A stretch of DNA of 64,000 nucleotides from Alphaproteobacteria bacterium (GTDB lineage Bacteria; Myxococcota_A; UBA796; GCA-2862545), in NCBI GenBank assembly GCA_020632915.1, contig JACKEP010000018.1:1-64000 (forward strand). The letters run 5' to 3'. The notes below the pieces were generated by a model that saw nothing but the letters and a program-made list of their open reading frames with translations, had not been told where the DNA came from and made no database searches. The translations under genes and the position numbers were made by a program. Numbering within the stretch: the first letter of the stretch is position 1; the number at the start of each line of letters is the position of its first letter. This document shows positions 16,986 through 26,485 of this stretch, piece by piece.

Positions 16986-19252
16986 CGGGCCGTTCGCGTC
17001 CCGGGGCGACGCAGCGGGGGCGCCAGCGGGTGGCGCTGCGGTGGGTGGCGTGGGTCTGGCTGGCCTGGTTCGGGCTGCACGCCGTGGCTCACGCCGACAC
17101 CCCCGAGGCCGCCCAGGCCCGCACGGCGGCGGCCGCGCTGTCCCAGGCGCGCATCTGGCTCGACATGGGCGAGATCGCCAAGGCCGTGGCGCTCACCCGG
17201 AAGGGACGCCGGGATCTGCCCGACGACCCCGGCTGGACCCGGGCGCGCCTCGACGCGCTGTACGCCGCCGGGATGGATCCGTGGATCGAGGCCGAGTACA
17301 CGCGGTCCACGCTGCGTGGAGACGTGGCGGTCGCCGTCGCGGTGTGGCGGGTCGAGCGGGGCCAGCTGCTGTCGGTGCCCCCGGGGCTGACCGGGCCCGA
17401 CGCCGAGGTGGCGCGGGGACGCCTGGCGCTGGGGCGAGGGGACCTCGACGGCGCGGCGCAGGCGCTGACGGCGGCGGTCGACGACGAAGCCCACCGGGCG
17501 CTGGCCACCGAGCTGGCGATCGCCCGCCACGACGACGACGCCCTGGCCGCGATCGCCCGCGCCTGGCCCACCGACGACGCCGTGGTGCTCGCACCGCTGG
17601 CGCCCGTGCTCGCGGCCACCGGCAAGGGCCCCGTGGCCGCGGCGGGACGCGCGCTCAGGACCCGCGCCGAGCGTCAGGTCGACGCGGCGGTCGACGCGCT
17701 GCCGGTGCTGCGGGTCGCCGAGCTCGCCCTGGATGCCGGGGACGCCGATCTGCTCGGGCGCTGTCGGACGCGCCTGGAGGCGCTGCGCGGCGATCGGGGA
17801 CCGGCCACCGCGCAGGAGCTGATGGACAGCCTGCTGGCCGGGCCCACGGGCTGGACGGTCTGGGAGGTGCCCCCGCGTCCACGCTACACCCTCGACGCCA
17901 TCGACGCGCTGGGCAAGCGGCTCGCGGCGGACGACCGCCCGGTGCTGCCGTGGGTGCGCCCCGACGAGCGCGTCCACCTCGCCATCGCCATCGCCGAGGC
18001 GCTGGCGGCACGCGACCGGGCCGCTGCCGCCGACAAGGTGCTGGAGGACAACCTCGGCCCGTGCGCGCCCACCATCACGCCCGGCCTGTACGTGGCGCTG
18101 GGCGACAAGCGCCGCGGCCGCGACGCTGCCCTCGGCGCGCTGCTGCGGTGCGTGGGGGGGACCGATCTCATCCCCGCCGTCGACCCGGCCGGCTACGAGG
18201 TCGACCGCCTCTACGACGACCTCGCCGCCGCGTGGTTCTCGTTCGGTCGCGTGGCCGCGCTGGCCGCATGGAAGGCCGACGCCGCGCTCGCGTTCGCCAT
18301 CGCCGCCCGACTGGCGCCGTCGCCGGACGCCGTGGCCCTGGCCCGCGCACGCGCCGCCGACGCCCACCTGGCCGTCGACGGCAGCGGGGTGCCGACCGTG
18401 CCGGCGCTGCTCGACGCCATGCGCGACGCCACCTGGCTGCACCCGCCCGAGGCGCTCCTGGCCTCCCGCGCCCGCCTCGCGGTCGCGCGCACGGCCGCAC
18501 TCCTCGCCCCCACGCCCGAGCACCTCGCCGCGCGGCGCCTGCCCGACAACCTGTGCATGCCCACCCTGCGCGCCCGCTGCATGCTGGAGCGCGCCGTGGC
18601 GATCGCGGCCTACGCCCGGGCCCGCACCACGCCGCCCGACCCGATCCCCGAGCCCAAGGACGCCGGCGCGGAGCTCGCCGCGGGGCGGTGGCTCGAGCGC
18701 CTCGATCGGGTGTGGTTCCAGCGGCAGGCCGAGCTCGCGCGGGTGGCTGGCGCCTCGCTCAACGGGGATCTCGCCGCGATCCTCAAGGCCGAGCCCACGG
18801 TGCGGGTCGGACGCGCCGCACCCCGCTGGTCGTCGGGCGGCATCCGCTCCGTCGACCTGCAGGGTCAGGTCGTGGTGCTCGCGTTCTGGGCCAGCTGGAG
18901 CAAGCCCAGCGCAGCCTGGCTCGCCGTCCTCGACGGCTACGCGGGGCGGTGGTCTGCGGACGACCTGCCGGTGCGCGTGATCGCCGTGTCCGTCGACGAC
19001 GACCCCGCGCGCTTCACCCGGGCGCTCACCCGGCTCGACTGGACCGACATCACGGTCCTGCGCGACGAGGGCCTGCGCAGGACGTTCCGGGTGGACGACA
19101 TCCCGACGGCGTTCGTCGTCGACGGTGCGGGCGTGCTCAGGCAGGTGCGTTCCGGCTACGGAGGCGGCGACCTGTCGTGGCTCGACGACGCTGTCCGCGC
19201 CTGGGGGACGACCGCGTCCCCGGAGCCCGCGGGCGCGGCGACAGGGAGGTAG
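16982..19252 (+). CDS. Exported protein with cysteine-less thioredoxin (TlpA-like) domain
   Basis: A 756-residue protein with an N-terminal signal (Arg-rich, then a hydrophobic stretch ending AVAHA). The long middle (about 40-600) is alpha-helical and Ala/Asp-rich, with TPR-like helix pairs such as LGRGDLDGAAQALTAA. The C-terminal 130 residues follow the TlpA/ResA pattern (VVVLAFWASW...PTAFVVDGAG), but the redox motif reads WSKPS where WCxPC is expected, so both cysteines are serines. It therefore cannot act as a disulfide reductase and may be a binding or scaffold module. The GTG start overlaps the coaD stop. The glmS ATG is 7 bp downstream. Confidence 0.8.
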   Translation: MTGRSRPGATQRGRQRVALRWVAWVWLAWFGLHAVAHADTPEAAQARTAAAALSQARIWLDMGEIAKAVALTRKGRRDLPDDPGWTRARLDALYAAGMDPWIEAEYTRSTLRGDVAVAVAVWRVERGQLLSVPPGLTGPDAEVARGRLALGRGDLDGAAQALTAAVDDEAHRALATELAIARHDDDALAAIARAWPTDDAVVLAPLAPVLAATGKGPVAAAGRALRTRAERQVDAAVDALPVLRVAELALDAGDADLLGRCRTRLEALRGDRGPATAQELMDSLLAGPTGWTVWEVPPRPRYTLDAIDALGKRLAADDRPVLPWVRPDERVHLAIAIAEALAARDRAAAADKVLEDNLGPCAPTITPGLYVALGDKRRGRDAALGALLRCVGGTDLIPAVDPAGYEVDRLYDDLAAAWFSFGRVAALAAWKADAALAFAIAARLAPSPDAVALARARAADAHLAVDGSGVPTVPALLDAMRDATWLHPPEALLASRARLAVARTAALLAPTPEHLAARRLPDNLCMPTLRARCMLERAVAIAAYARARTTPPDPIPEPKDAGAELAAGRWLERLDRVWFQRQAELARVAGASLNGDLAAILKAEPTVRVGRAAPRWSSGGIRSVDLQGQVVVLAFWASWSKPSAAWLAVLDGYAGRWSADDLPVRVIAVSVDDDPARFTRALTRLDWTDITVLRDEGLRRTFRVDDIPTAFVVDGAGVLRQVRSGYGGGDLSWLDDAVRAWGTTASPEPAGAATGR

Positions 19253-19259
19253 GGCGACC

Positions 19260-21083
19260 ATGTGTGGCATCGTCGGGTACATCGGGAGCAGGCAGGCCCT
19301 GCCGGTGTTGTTGGAGGGCCTGTCGCGGCTGGAGTACCGCGGCTACGACTCCGCAGGCGTGGCGCTGGGCCAGGCGGACGGCGTGTGGCTGCAGCGCACG
19401 GTCGGCCGCGTCGCCGATCTGAAGCGGGAGGTGCGGCAGGCGCCCGCGGCGTCGCTGGGCATCGCCCACACCCGCTGGGCGACGCACGGCGGCGTCACGG
19501 TGGCCAACGCCCACCCCCACACCGACGCCACCGGGCGCATCGCCGTGGTCCACAACGGCATCATCGAGAACATGACCGCGCTGCGGGCCATGCTCACGGC
19601 CGAGGGCGTGGTGTTCCGGTCCGAGACCGACACCGAGGTGCTGCCCCACCTGATCCGCCGCCACCTCCAGGGCGACCCGGTCGACGCCGTGCGGCGCGCG
19701 CTGGAGCACATCCGCGGCACCTACGGCCTCGTCGCGCTGTTCGCCGACCACCCCGACGTGCTCGTGGTGGCCCGCAACGGCTCCCCGCTGGTGGTCGGGA
19801 TGGGCGACGGGGAGGCCGTGATCGCGTCCGACCCCCAGGCCGTCGTCGAGCACACGCGCCGGGTCGTCTACCTGCAGGACCGTGAGCTCGCCGTGGTGTC
19901 CACCTCGGGGGTCGACGTCCGGCGCTTCGACGGCACGATGCTCGACCTGAACGTCGAGCTCATCGACGCCGACTACGACGTGGCCAACCGCGAGGGGTTC
20001 ACCCACTTCATGGCCAAGGAGATCGCCGAGCAGCCGCGCAGCGTGCGCCGCTGCCTGCGCGGTCGCGTCGACGCCGACGAGGGCAACGCGCGCCTGGGCG
20101 GCCTGCAGCTGTCCAACCGCGATCTGGCCGCCGTGCAGCGGGTGATCACCATCGGCTGCGGCACGAGCTACCACGCGGGCATGGCCGGGGCGCTCGCCAT
20201 CGAGGCGCTCGCCCGGGTGCCGGCGCGGGCCGAGATCGCCAGCGAGTTCCGCCACCGCCACCCGATCATCCTGCGGGACGCCCTGTTCCTCGCGATCTCG
20301 CAGTCCGGGGAGACGGCCGACACGCTGGCCGCCCTCGGCGAGATCCAGCTCAAGGGCGGCGAGGTGATGGGCGTCGTCAACGTGGTCGGCTCCACGATCG
20401 CGCGGGCCTGCGGGCGCGGCGTCTACCTGCACTCGGGGCCCGAGGTGGCGGTCGCCTCCACCAAGGCGTTCACGAGCCAGGTCACCGCGCTGCTGCTGTT
20501 CACCCTGATGCTGGCGCGCACCCGCGACCTGTCGCTGACGCGGGGCCAGGAGGTCGCGCGCGCCCTGGCGTCGGTGCCCGAGAAGGTGGCGCACTACCTC
20601 GACCACCCCGGTCCCATCGACGCCGCCGTCGCAGCGGTCAAGGACGCCCGCTACGTGCTGTTCCTCGGCCGCGGCTTCAGCTTCCCGGTGGCCCTGGAGG
20701 GGGCGCTCAAGCTCAAGGAGCTGGCCTACATCCCGTGCGAGGCCTACCCGGCGGGCGAGATGAAGCACGGCCCGATCGCCATGCTCGAGGCCGGCACGCC
20801 GGTGATCTTCGTCGCCCCCACCGACGACCAGCGCGACAAGGCGATCTCCAACATGATGGAGGTCAAGGCCCGCGGCGCCACGCTCATCGTGATCCACACG
20901 GCGGGCGACGACGAGATGGCCGCGCTCGCCGACGTGGCGATCGCCGTGCCGCCGGTCCTCGACCTGGTCAGCCCGCTCGTCAGCGTGCTCCCGCTGCAGC
21001 TCATCGCCTTCCACACGGGGCTGGCGCTCGGGCGCGACATCGACAAGCCGCGCAACCTCGCCAAGTCCGTCACCGTCGAGTGA
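19260..21083 (+). CDS. glmS: Glutamine-fructose-6-phosphate aminotransferase GlmS
   Basis: A 607-residue isomerising aminotransferase that makes glucosamine-6-phosphate for peptidoglycan and LPS. Seen: MCGIVGY with the Cys nucleophile exposed after Met removal, YRGYDSAG, HTRWATHG, the hinge DYDVANREGFTHFMAKEI, two SIS sugar-isomerase domains (GCGTSYHAGM near residue 301 and SQSGETADT near 350), and the C-terminal KPRNLAKSVTVE signature. The length matches E. coli GlmS. GGGAGGTAGGG precedes the ATG. I saw no glmS ribozyme upstream; the gap is only 7 bp. It converges with the next gene, overlapping 14 bp. Confidence 0.97.
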   Translation: MCGIVGYIGSRQALPVLLEGLSRLEYRGYDSAGVALGQADGVWLQRTVGRVADLKREVRQAPAASLGIAHTRWATHGGVTVANAHPHTDATGRIAVVHNGIIENMTALRAMLTAEGVVFRSETDTEVLPHLIRRHLQGDPVDAVRRALEHIRGTYGLVALFADHPDVLVVARNGSPLVVGMGDGEAVIASDPQAVVEHTRRVVYLQDRELAVVSTSGVDVRRFDGTMLDLNVELIDADYDVANREGFTHFMAKEIAEQPRSVRRCLRGRVDADEGNARLGGLQLSNRDLAAVQRVITIGCGTSYHAGMAGALAIEALARVPARAEIASEFRHRHPIILRDALFLAISQSGETADTLAALGEIQLKGGEVMGVVNVVGSTIARACGRGVYLHSGPEVAVASTKAFTSQVTALLLFTLMLARTRDLSLTRGQEVARALASVPEKVAHYLDHPGPIDAAVAAVKDARYVLFLGRGFSFPVALEGALKLKELAYIPCEAYPAGEMKHGPIAMLEAGTPVIFVAPTDDQRDKAISNMMEVKARGATLIVIHTAGDDEMAALADVAIAVPPVLDLVSPLVSVLPLQLIAFHTGLALGRDIDKPRNLAKSVTVE

Positions 21084-22161
21084 TCGGGGCCGGCGGCAGC
21101 ACGGCCAGGTGACCGTCGAGGCTGGTGAGCACGGTGCGCCCGGCCACCGGGAACGCGTCCTCGAAGCCCAGGGCCTCCCACCGCGGCGCGCACGGGCGCA
21201 CGTCGGCAGGGACGTCACCAGGGGGCTCGCCGTCGCCGAGGCGCGCCCCCGTCGCGACGTCGAAGCGCCCGCCACCGGGCCCGGAGACGACGACGCCATC
21301 GACGCCCACGTCGTCGGCGGTGAGCGCCGTGCCCGCCACGCTGCCGTCGCCGGGGGTGACGGTCACGGTGGCCGACAGCACGAGCGCGCCCCCGCGCCGC
21401 CACAGGTCGGCGCCGTCGCGAAGGTCGACCCCGACCGCGTCGTCCTGGCCGGGCTCGGGGTGGGTGCTGCCGGCGATGGCGCTGCCGTCCGGCGCCCAGC
21501 GGATGCCCGCGGCCCGCGCCAGCGGCGTCTGGAACGCGACGAGCGTGCCCCGCGCGGCGGCACCGGCGAGCCAGTGGTGGCCGTCTCCGACCACCACCGC
21601 GCCGCCGGGCCCCACGGCCACGCGCTCGTCGTCGCGCACGGCGCCCACGACGGCCACGCGGCCACGATCGCCGTCGAGCCGGTGGAGCCAGCCGCCGTCC
21701 GCCCACACGACGATCCGGCCGGATGGAGCGACGTCGAGGCGCCGTGCCCGACGGGCGCCGTCGGGGACGTCGAGGCCGTCCACCGTCCACCAGGGGCTGC
21801 GGCTTGCTTCGAGGGTGACGCCGGCGACGCGCGCGTGGGGCGACCACCGCACGATGGGGAGCCCGCCGTCGGGCGGGATGCGGACCGCTGCCCACGACCG
21901 CTGCCCGCGCAGCACGACGCCGTCGGGCACGGGGAGGACGTCGGGCCGGTCGGGGCAGGGCAGGGCGACCACGCGGTCGCCTACCGGCACCCACGCCACG
22001 TCGCGCCACCAACACCCGACGGCGTCGCCGATCGCGAACCAGTCCAGCGCAGCGGGCAGCTGGAGCAGGGCAGGGCGGTGGTCGCCCGGGGCGCGCGTGA
22101 ACCACACGGGCCCCGCCACCGGTGCGCAGCCGCCGGGATCGGAGGCGGTGCGCGCCGTCAC
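21070..22161 (-). CDS. Hypothetical propeller-like protein
   Basis: A 363-residue protein I do not recognise. It is rich in short beta motifs of the WD/YVTN or DPPIV-propeller type, for example VRWSPHARVAGV, DVAPSGRIVVWADGGW and IRWAPDGSAIAGS spaced 40-60 residues apart, which suggests a beta-propeller. No clear signal peptide or lipobox is seen. The GTG at 22161 has only a weak GAGGG upstream. It lies 10 bp downstream of the lipoprotein gene on the same strand, so they are probably co-transcribed. The 3' end overlaps glmS. Confidence 0.6.
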   Translation of the reverse strand: MTARTASDPGGCAPVAGPVWFTRAPGDHRPALLQLPAALDWFAIGDAVGCWWRDVAWVPVGDRVVALPCPDRPDVLPVPDGVVLRGQRSWAAVRIPPDGGLPIVRWSPHARVAGVTLEASRSPWWTVDGLDVPDGARRARRLDVAPSGRIVVWADGGWLHRLDGDRGRVAVVGAVRDDERVAVGPGGAVVVGDGHHWLAGAAARGTLVAFQTPLARAAGIRWAPDGSAIAGSTHPEPGQDDAVGVDLRDGADLWRRGGALVLSATVTVTPGDGSVAGTALTADDVGVDGVVVSGPGGGRFDVATGARLGDGEPPGDVPADVRPCAPRWEALGFEDAFPVAGRTVLTSLDGHLAVLPPAPITRR

Positions 22162-22171
22162 GTCCGCGCCC

Positions 22172-22729
22172 TCACTCGGCCGTGCAGGTGGTGGTGGACG
22201 CGGTGCACACGACGGTGGTCGTCGCGCCCGTCGCCACGCGGATGGTGCCGGCCTCGACCTCGGCGCCGTCGAACGTGGCCAGCACGCTGAACGGGCCCGC
22301 GGGCACGGTGCCGGGAACCGGGTAGCGCTTGCGCTGGCGCACGAGCACCACGGCCGACGCGTCGCCCGTCACCGCGACCGACGCCGATGGTCGGTCGTCG
22401 TCGCCTTTGCCACCTTTGCCACCCTTGGCGTCGGCCTTGCCCCCCTTGCCACCGGACTTGGCGTCCTTGCCGCTCTTGGACGCGGTCTTGCCGCCCTTGG
22501 ACGCGCTGCTGCTCTTCGCCGGCTCCGACTTGTGCTCGCGCGCGGCGTCGGCCTTGGCCGCGTGGGCCCGCTCCTTCTCCATCGCCTGCACCGACTTCTC
22601 GAGCGCCGCGACGCGCTTGTCGAGGGCCTTGAGCTCCTTGGCGGACGCCGGCGGATCGCCGCCGAGGTTGCAGCCGCCGACGGTCGTCAGGGACAGGGTG
22701 GTGAGCAGGGCGAGACTGGACCAGCGCAT
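22172..22729 (-). CDS. Lipoprotein with coiled coil and Lys/Gly-rich linker
   Basis: A 185-residue predicted lipoprotein. It has a signal peptide with lipobox VGGC (Cys about residue 19), then a short heptad-patterned coiled coil (about 30-52, LDKRVAALEKSVQAM). A Lys/Ser/Gly-rich disordered linker (about 55-110) follows and a small C-terminal beta domain ending in paired cysteines (VVCTASTTTCTAE). GGAGGTCCCG precedes the ATG at 22729. The architecture suggests an oligomeric periplasmic or outer-membrane tether. It diverges from the MopE lipoprotein across 119 bp. Confidence 0.78.
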   Translation of the reverse strand: MRWSSLALLTTLSLTTVGGCNLGGDPPASAKELKALDKRVAALEKSVQAMEKERAHAAKADAAREHKSEPAKSSSASKGGKTASKSGKDAKSGGKGGKADAKGGKGGKGDDDRPSASVAVTGDASAVVLVRQRKRYPVPGTVPAGPFSVLATFDGAEVEAGTIRVATGATTTVVCTASTTTCTAE

Positions 22730-22821
22730 CGGGACCTCCAGGGTGCGGGCGTGTATCCCGCGCCGCGACGGCCGCACCTGCGCACGGCGACGCGGCAGCG
22801 GCCGTCCCCCGCGTGGGGTGG

Positions 22822-22827
22822 TAGGCT
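22822..22827 (+). promoter_or_regulatory. Candidate -10 element (TAGGCT)
   Basis: GGTAGGCTG sits 22 bases before the ATG of the lipoprotein gene at 22849, in the divergent intergenic region. It matches the TAnGnT pattern found elsewhere in this window. No clear -35 is seen. Confidence 0.35.
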
Positions 22828-22848
22828 GCCCTCGGAGGAGCTGGACGC

Positions 22849-23466
22849 ATGACGATCCGCACCGTGGGCGCCGCGCTCGTCGCGGCCTCGATGGCAGCCT
22901 GCAACGGCGTGAATCCCGAACCCGACTTCGCGCTCTACCCCAAGCGTCTCGAGATCGCGCCCGTCGCCTGGAGCGACAGCGACACCAAGTGGTACTCGGT
23001 CTCGATCCTCAACCAGACGTTCTTCGAGCTCACGCTCTCCGACATCGAGGTCACCGAGGCCGGCTCGACGTTCCTCGACCTGCGCCTGCCCACGAGCACG
23101 CGCCTGGGCCTGCGCGAGAGCGTCGACATCGGCGTGCGGGTGATGGATCCGGCCACGTCGGGCACCAACGGCTGGAGCACCGGCGAGTACGACGCCGAGC
23201 TGTTCTTCCGGGTCAGCGGCACCGGCAAGATCGATCCGGAGACGTCGCTGCCCGATCCCGGGGCGATCGAGACGATCGACCAGACGGTGCCGATCCGGAT
23301 CACGCTCGAATGCGACATCGACGGCGACGGCTCCGACGCCACGGCGTGCGGCGGCAACGACTGCGACGACACGCTGGCCGCCGTCGGCCCCGACGCCACC
23401 GAGCTGTGCGACGGCTTCGACAACGACTGCAACAACGTCGTCGACGACGACTGCGTCGACGAGTAG
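22849..23466 (+). CDS. Lipoprotein with one MopE-type metal-binding motif
   Basis: A 205-residue predicted lipoprotein: signal peptide with lipobox MAAC (Cys about residue 18), an Ig-like beta domain (about 35-150) with DIEVTEAGSTF-type strands, and one C-terminal MopE unit (DIDGDGS, NDCDD, CDGFDNDCNN, DDDC). Proteins with this putative metal-binding motif (Pfam Cu-binding_MopE) are abundant in Myxococcota, though metal binding is unproven. GGAGG lies 10 bases upstream of the ATG. Confidence 0.82.
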   Translation: MTIRTVGAALVAASMAACNGVNPEPDFALYPKRLEIAPVAWSDSDTKWYSVSILNQTFFELTLSDIEVTEAGSTFLDLRLPTSTRLGLRESVDIGVRVMDPATSGTNGWSTGEYDAELFFRVSGTGKIDPETSLPDPGAIETIDQTVPIRITLECDIDGDGSDATACGGNDCDDTLAAVGPDATELCDGFDNDCNNVVDDDCVDE

Positions 23467-23541
23467 GGCGCGACGCCCGGCAGCGTTGGCTCCCCGGGTC
23501 GGGTACGGGATAGGTCCGCCCGCTTGCTCCCCGGGGAACCG

Positions 23542-26232
23542 ATGAACGTCGCCGACGTGCTCCACGCCGAGATCCTGCCGCTGGTCGAGAAGCCCTCGCG
23601 CTACCTCGGCACCGAGGTCAACGCCGTCCACAAGGATCCGTCCCAGGTGCAGGTGCGCATCGCGCTCGCCTTCCCGGACCTGTACGACCTCGGGCTCGGC
23701 AACCTCGGCATCCACATCCTGTACGCCGTGCTCAACCGGCTGCCGTGGGCGTGGTGCGAGCGCACCTACGCGCCCGGCCTCGACATGGAGCGCGAGCTCC
23801 GCGCGCGGGGGCTGCCGCTGTTCGCGCTCGAGAGCAAGGACGGCCTGGGGATGATGGACGGCCTGGGCATCACGCTGCAGTCCGAGCTCACCTACAGCAA
23901 CATCCTCAACATCCTCGACATGGCCGGCATCCCGCTGCGCACGGCCGATCGCGACGACACCCACCCGCTCACGTTCGCGGGCGGGCCGGCGGTGTTCAAC
24001 CCCGAGCCGATCGCGCCGTTCATGGACTTCTTCGTCATCGGCGACGGCGAGGACGTCATCGTCGAGATCGCCGAGGTCCTGCGCGATCTGAAGGGCGCGC
24101 GCCGCAAGACGAAGCTGCTCGCCCTGTCGCGGATCGAGGGCGTCTACGTCCCCGAGCTCTACCCGTTCGAGACGCTGCCGAACGGGGCCATCCTGCCGCG
24201 GGTCGACGCGCCGCCGATCCGCAAGCGGCTCGTGCGCGACCTCGACGGCGCCGCGTTCCCCACCGACTACATCGTGCCGTTCACCCAGCAGGTCCACGAC
24301 CGCGTGTCGCTCGAGGTGCTCCGCGGGTGCACGCAGGGCTGCCGGTTCTGTCAGGCGGGCATGGTCACCCGACCGGTCCGCGAGCGCACGCTCGACCGGG
24401 TCGACCAGCTCCTCAAGCGCACGCTCGCCGCCACCGGCTACGAGGAGGTGAGCCTCGTGTCGCTGTCCACGTGCGACCACAGCCGCGTGCGACAGCTCGT
24501 CGAGAACACCGTCGAGGCGGTCAAGGACGACCACGTCAGCGTCAGCCTGCCGTCGCTGCGCCTCGACAGCTTCAGCGTCGATCTGGCCGACATGGTCGCC
24601 GAGACCCGTCGCACCGGGCTCACGTTCGCGCCCGAGGCCGCCAGCCCCCGCCTGCGCGCGGTCATCAACAAGTGGATCCCCGACGAGGAGCTGCTCGAGA
24701 TGGCCGACCGGGCCTTCGAGCTGCAGTGGAGCCACGTCAAGCTCTACTTCATGATCGGCCTGCCCACCGAGCGCGACGACGACATCCTCGCCATCGCCGA
24801 TCTCGCCCACCGCACGCTGTCGGTCGGCAAGCGTCGTAGCGGACGGGCCCGGGTCAACCTCGGCGTGTCCACGTTCGTGCCCAAGCCGTTCACGCCGTTC
24901 CAGTGGGCTGCCCAGATCCCGCTCGAGGAGACGGAGCGCCGCCAGGACATCCTGTCGGGCGCGCTGCGCTCCCGCGACATCAAGTTCGGCCGCCACGAGC
25001 CCGAGGAGACCTTCCTGGAGGGCCTCGTGTCCCGCGCCGACCGTCGCGCCGCCGACCTGCTCGAGGCCGCCTTCCGCAAGGGCTGCCGCTTCGACGCGTG
25101 GGGCGAGCACCTGCGGTTCGACCTGTGGCAGGAGGCCATCGCCGAGACCGGCTACGACGTGGTCGACGCCCTGCGCGAGCGCGACCCCGACGAGCGGCTG
25201 CCGTGGGACCACCTCGACGTGTTCATCCCCAAGCAGTGGTTCCGCGAGGACTGGGAGCGGGCGATCGAGCTGCGCCACGCGCCGGACTGCCGCCACAAGC
25301 GGTGCCACAAGTGCGGCGTCATCGACGTCGAGCGCGAGCTGTGCGCGTCGATGCTCCGCGACAACATCGAGGGCCGCAAGCTCGAGGCCGCGTGGACGCG
25401 CAAGACGCCCGAGGGGGTCCAGCGCGACCCCACCGTGCCGTCGGGCGCGCCGCCGGTGGTGCAGCGCCTGTGGCTGCGCATCGGCCGCACCGAGAGCGCG
25501 CGCTTCCTGTCCCACCTGGAGACCCAGGCGGCGTGGCTGCGGTCGCTGCGGCGCTGCCGCGTGCCGCTGGCCTACTCCCAGGGCTTCCATCCCCACCCGA
25601 AGATGGCCTTCAGCACGGCGGCGCCGCTGGGGGAGGCCAGCGTCGGCGACTACCTCGACGTCTCGCTCACGGCCCCGGTCGACCCCGACCTGCTCCGCAC
25701 CCAGCTGCAGGCCACGGTCCCCGAGGGGTTCGCGGTCCTCGACGTGCGGGTGGTCCCGCTCGACAGCCCGTCGCTGATGGGCCTGAACGCAGGCGGCGTC
25801 TACAAGGTGCAGCTGCCCGACCTGCAGGCCACCGACGTCGCCGCGCGCGTGCAGGCGCTCGCCGACGCGCCCGAGCTCACCGTCGACCGCAAGGGCAAGA
25901 CGCGCAAGGGCCAGAAGCGCGGCCAGCGCCGGCCGCGGGTGGTGCGCAGCATCGACATCCGGCCGATGATCCGGGCCATCCGGATGGACGAGGACGCGGG
26001 TGGCGTGCCCACCGTCCACCTCGAGCTCGCCGACGTCGACGGACGCCCTGGCAAGCCCGCGGAGATCGTGCCGCTCCTCACCGACGACGCCAGCCGTGCG
26101 CGGGTGGTGCGGGTGGAGACGCTGCGGGCCGACCGTGGTCCGCTGCGTCCGATGTTCGCCGACCTCGACAGCCGCCACGACGGCGCTCCCGACGGCCTCG
26201 CCGCGGGTGAGGCCGCCGCGCCGACGGCCTGA
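23542..26232 (+). CDS. TIGR03960-family radical SAM protein fused to DUF2344 domain
   Basis: An 896-residue protein. The N-terminal 200 residues resemble a B12-binding-like Rossmann domain (FPDLYDLGLGNLG...). The radical SAM core carries C263-x3-C267-x2-C270 (GCTQGCRFC), ligating a 4Fe-4S cluster. Past residue 640 is the TIGR03936/DUF2344 radical-SAM-linked domain (RFLSHLETQAAWLRSLRR, YSQGFHPHPKM). The two parts are often separate adjacent genes; here they are one. A cysteine cluster (CRHKRCHKCG, about 587-596) lies between them and could hold a second metal site. ATG 23542 was chosen because GGGGA precedes it; a TTG six codons upstream is possible. The reaction is unknown; links to ribosome or RNA metabolism have been suggested from gene neighbourhoods. 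Confidence 0.92.
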   Translation: MNVADVLHAEILPLVEKPSRYLGTEVNAVHKDPSQVQVRIALAFPDLYDLGLGNLGIHILYAVLNRLPWAWCERTYAPGLDMERELRARGLPLFALESKDGLGMMDGLGITLQSELTYSNILNILDMAGIPLRTADRDDTHPLTFAGGPAVFNPEPIAPFMDFFVIGDGEDVIVEIAEVLRDLKGARRKTKLLALSRIEGVYVPELYPFETLPNGAILPRVDAPPIRKRLVRDLDGAAFPTDYIVPFTQQVHDRVSLEVLRGCTQGCRFCQAGMVTRPVRERTLDRVDQLLKRTLAATGYEEVSLVSLSTCDHSRVRQLVENTVEAVKDDHVSVSLPSLRLDSFSVDLADMVAETRRTGLTFAPEAASPRLRAVINKWIPDEELLEMADRAFELQWSHVKLYFMIGLPTERDDDILAIADLAHRTLSVGKRRSGRARVNLGVSTFVPKPFTPFQWAAQIPLEETERRQDILSGALRSRDIKFGRHEPEETFLEGLVSRADRRAADLLEAAFRKGCRFDAWGEHLRFDLWQEAIAETGYDVVDALRERDPDERLPWDHLDVFIPKQWFREDWERAIELRHAPDCRHKRCHKCGVIDVERELCASMLRDNIEGRKLEAAWTRKTPEGVQRDPTVPSGAPPVVQRLWLRIGRTESARFLSHLETQAAWLRSLRRCRVPLAYSQGFHPHPKMAFSTAAPLGEASVGDYLDVSLTAPVDPDLLRTQLQATVPEGFAVLDVRVVPLDSPSLMGLNAGGVYKVQLPDLQATDVAARVQALADAPELTVDRKGKTRKGQKRGQRRPRVVRSIDIRPMIRAIRMDEDAGGVPTVHLELADVDGRPGKPAEIVPLLTDDASRARVVRVETLRADRGPLRPMFADLDSRHDGAPDGLAAGEAAAPTA

Positions 26233-26395
26233 TCGGGGCCGCGGCTTCAGACCTTCGCAGACCGCGCGCAGAGCCCTGCACGATCTTTGCGACTTCGGAT
26301 CCGCCGTAGGTCGATCTGCGCGCCGTGGACGAGACGATCGAGGGATCGCGGTGTGGCCGATCATGCGGCTTGTCCGCAGCACGCCTCAACGCCCT

Positions 26396-26423
26396 ACGAC
26401 AATCTCCGAACCCGGGGTACACT
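26396..26423 (+). promoter_or_regulatory. Candidate promoter of the beta-helix MopE gene
   Basis: ACGACA (26396-26401), 16 bp spacer, TACACT (26418-26423), 63 bases before the start codon in a locally less GC-rich stretch. The -35 matches 4 of 6 and the -10 matches 4 of 6 of the sigma-70 consensus. The rest of the 253 bp gap shows no gene. Confidence 0.35.
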
Positions 26424-26485
26424 GGGCCCGACCTTGTACCGATACACGGTGGGCGCCCGGCTGGGCCAAGAACCGAGGAAGCTCG

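Noticed and set aside
19253..19259. glmS ribozyme upstream of glmS
   Set aside because: Only 7 bases separate glmS from the previous gene, leaving no room for a ribozyme outside coding sequence.
22687..26382. 1231-codon minus-strand frame opposite the radical SAM gene
   Set aside because: Composition is that of an antisense shadow (Leu/Arg/Ala/Gly/Val/Asp-His repeats) and it has no ribosome site; the plus-strand frame has clear conserved motifs.
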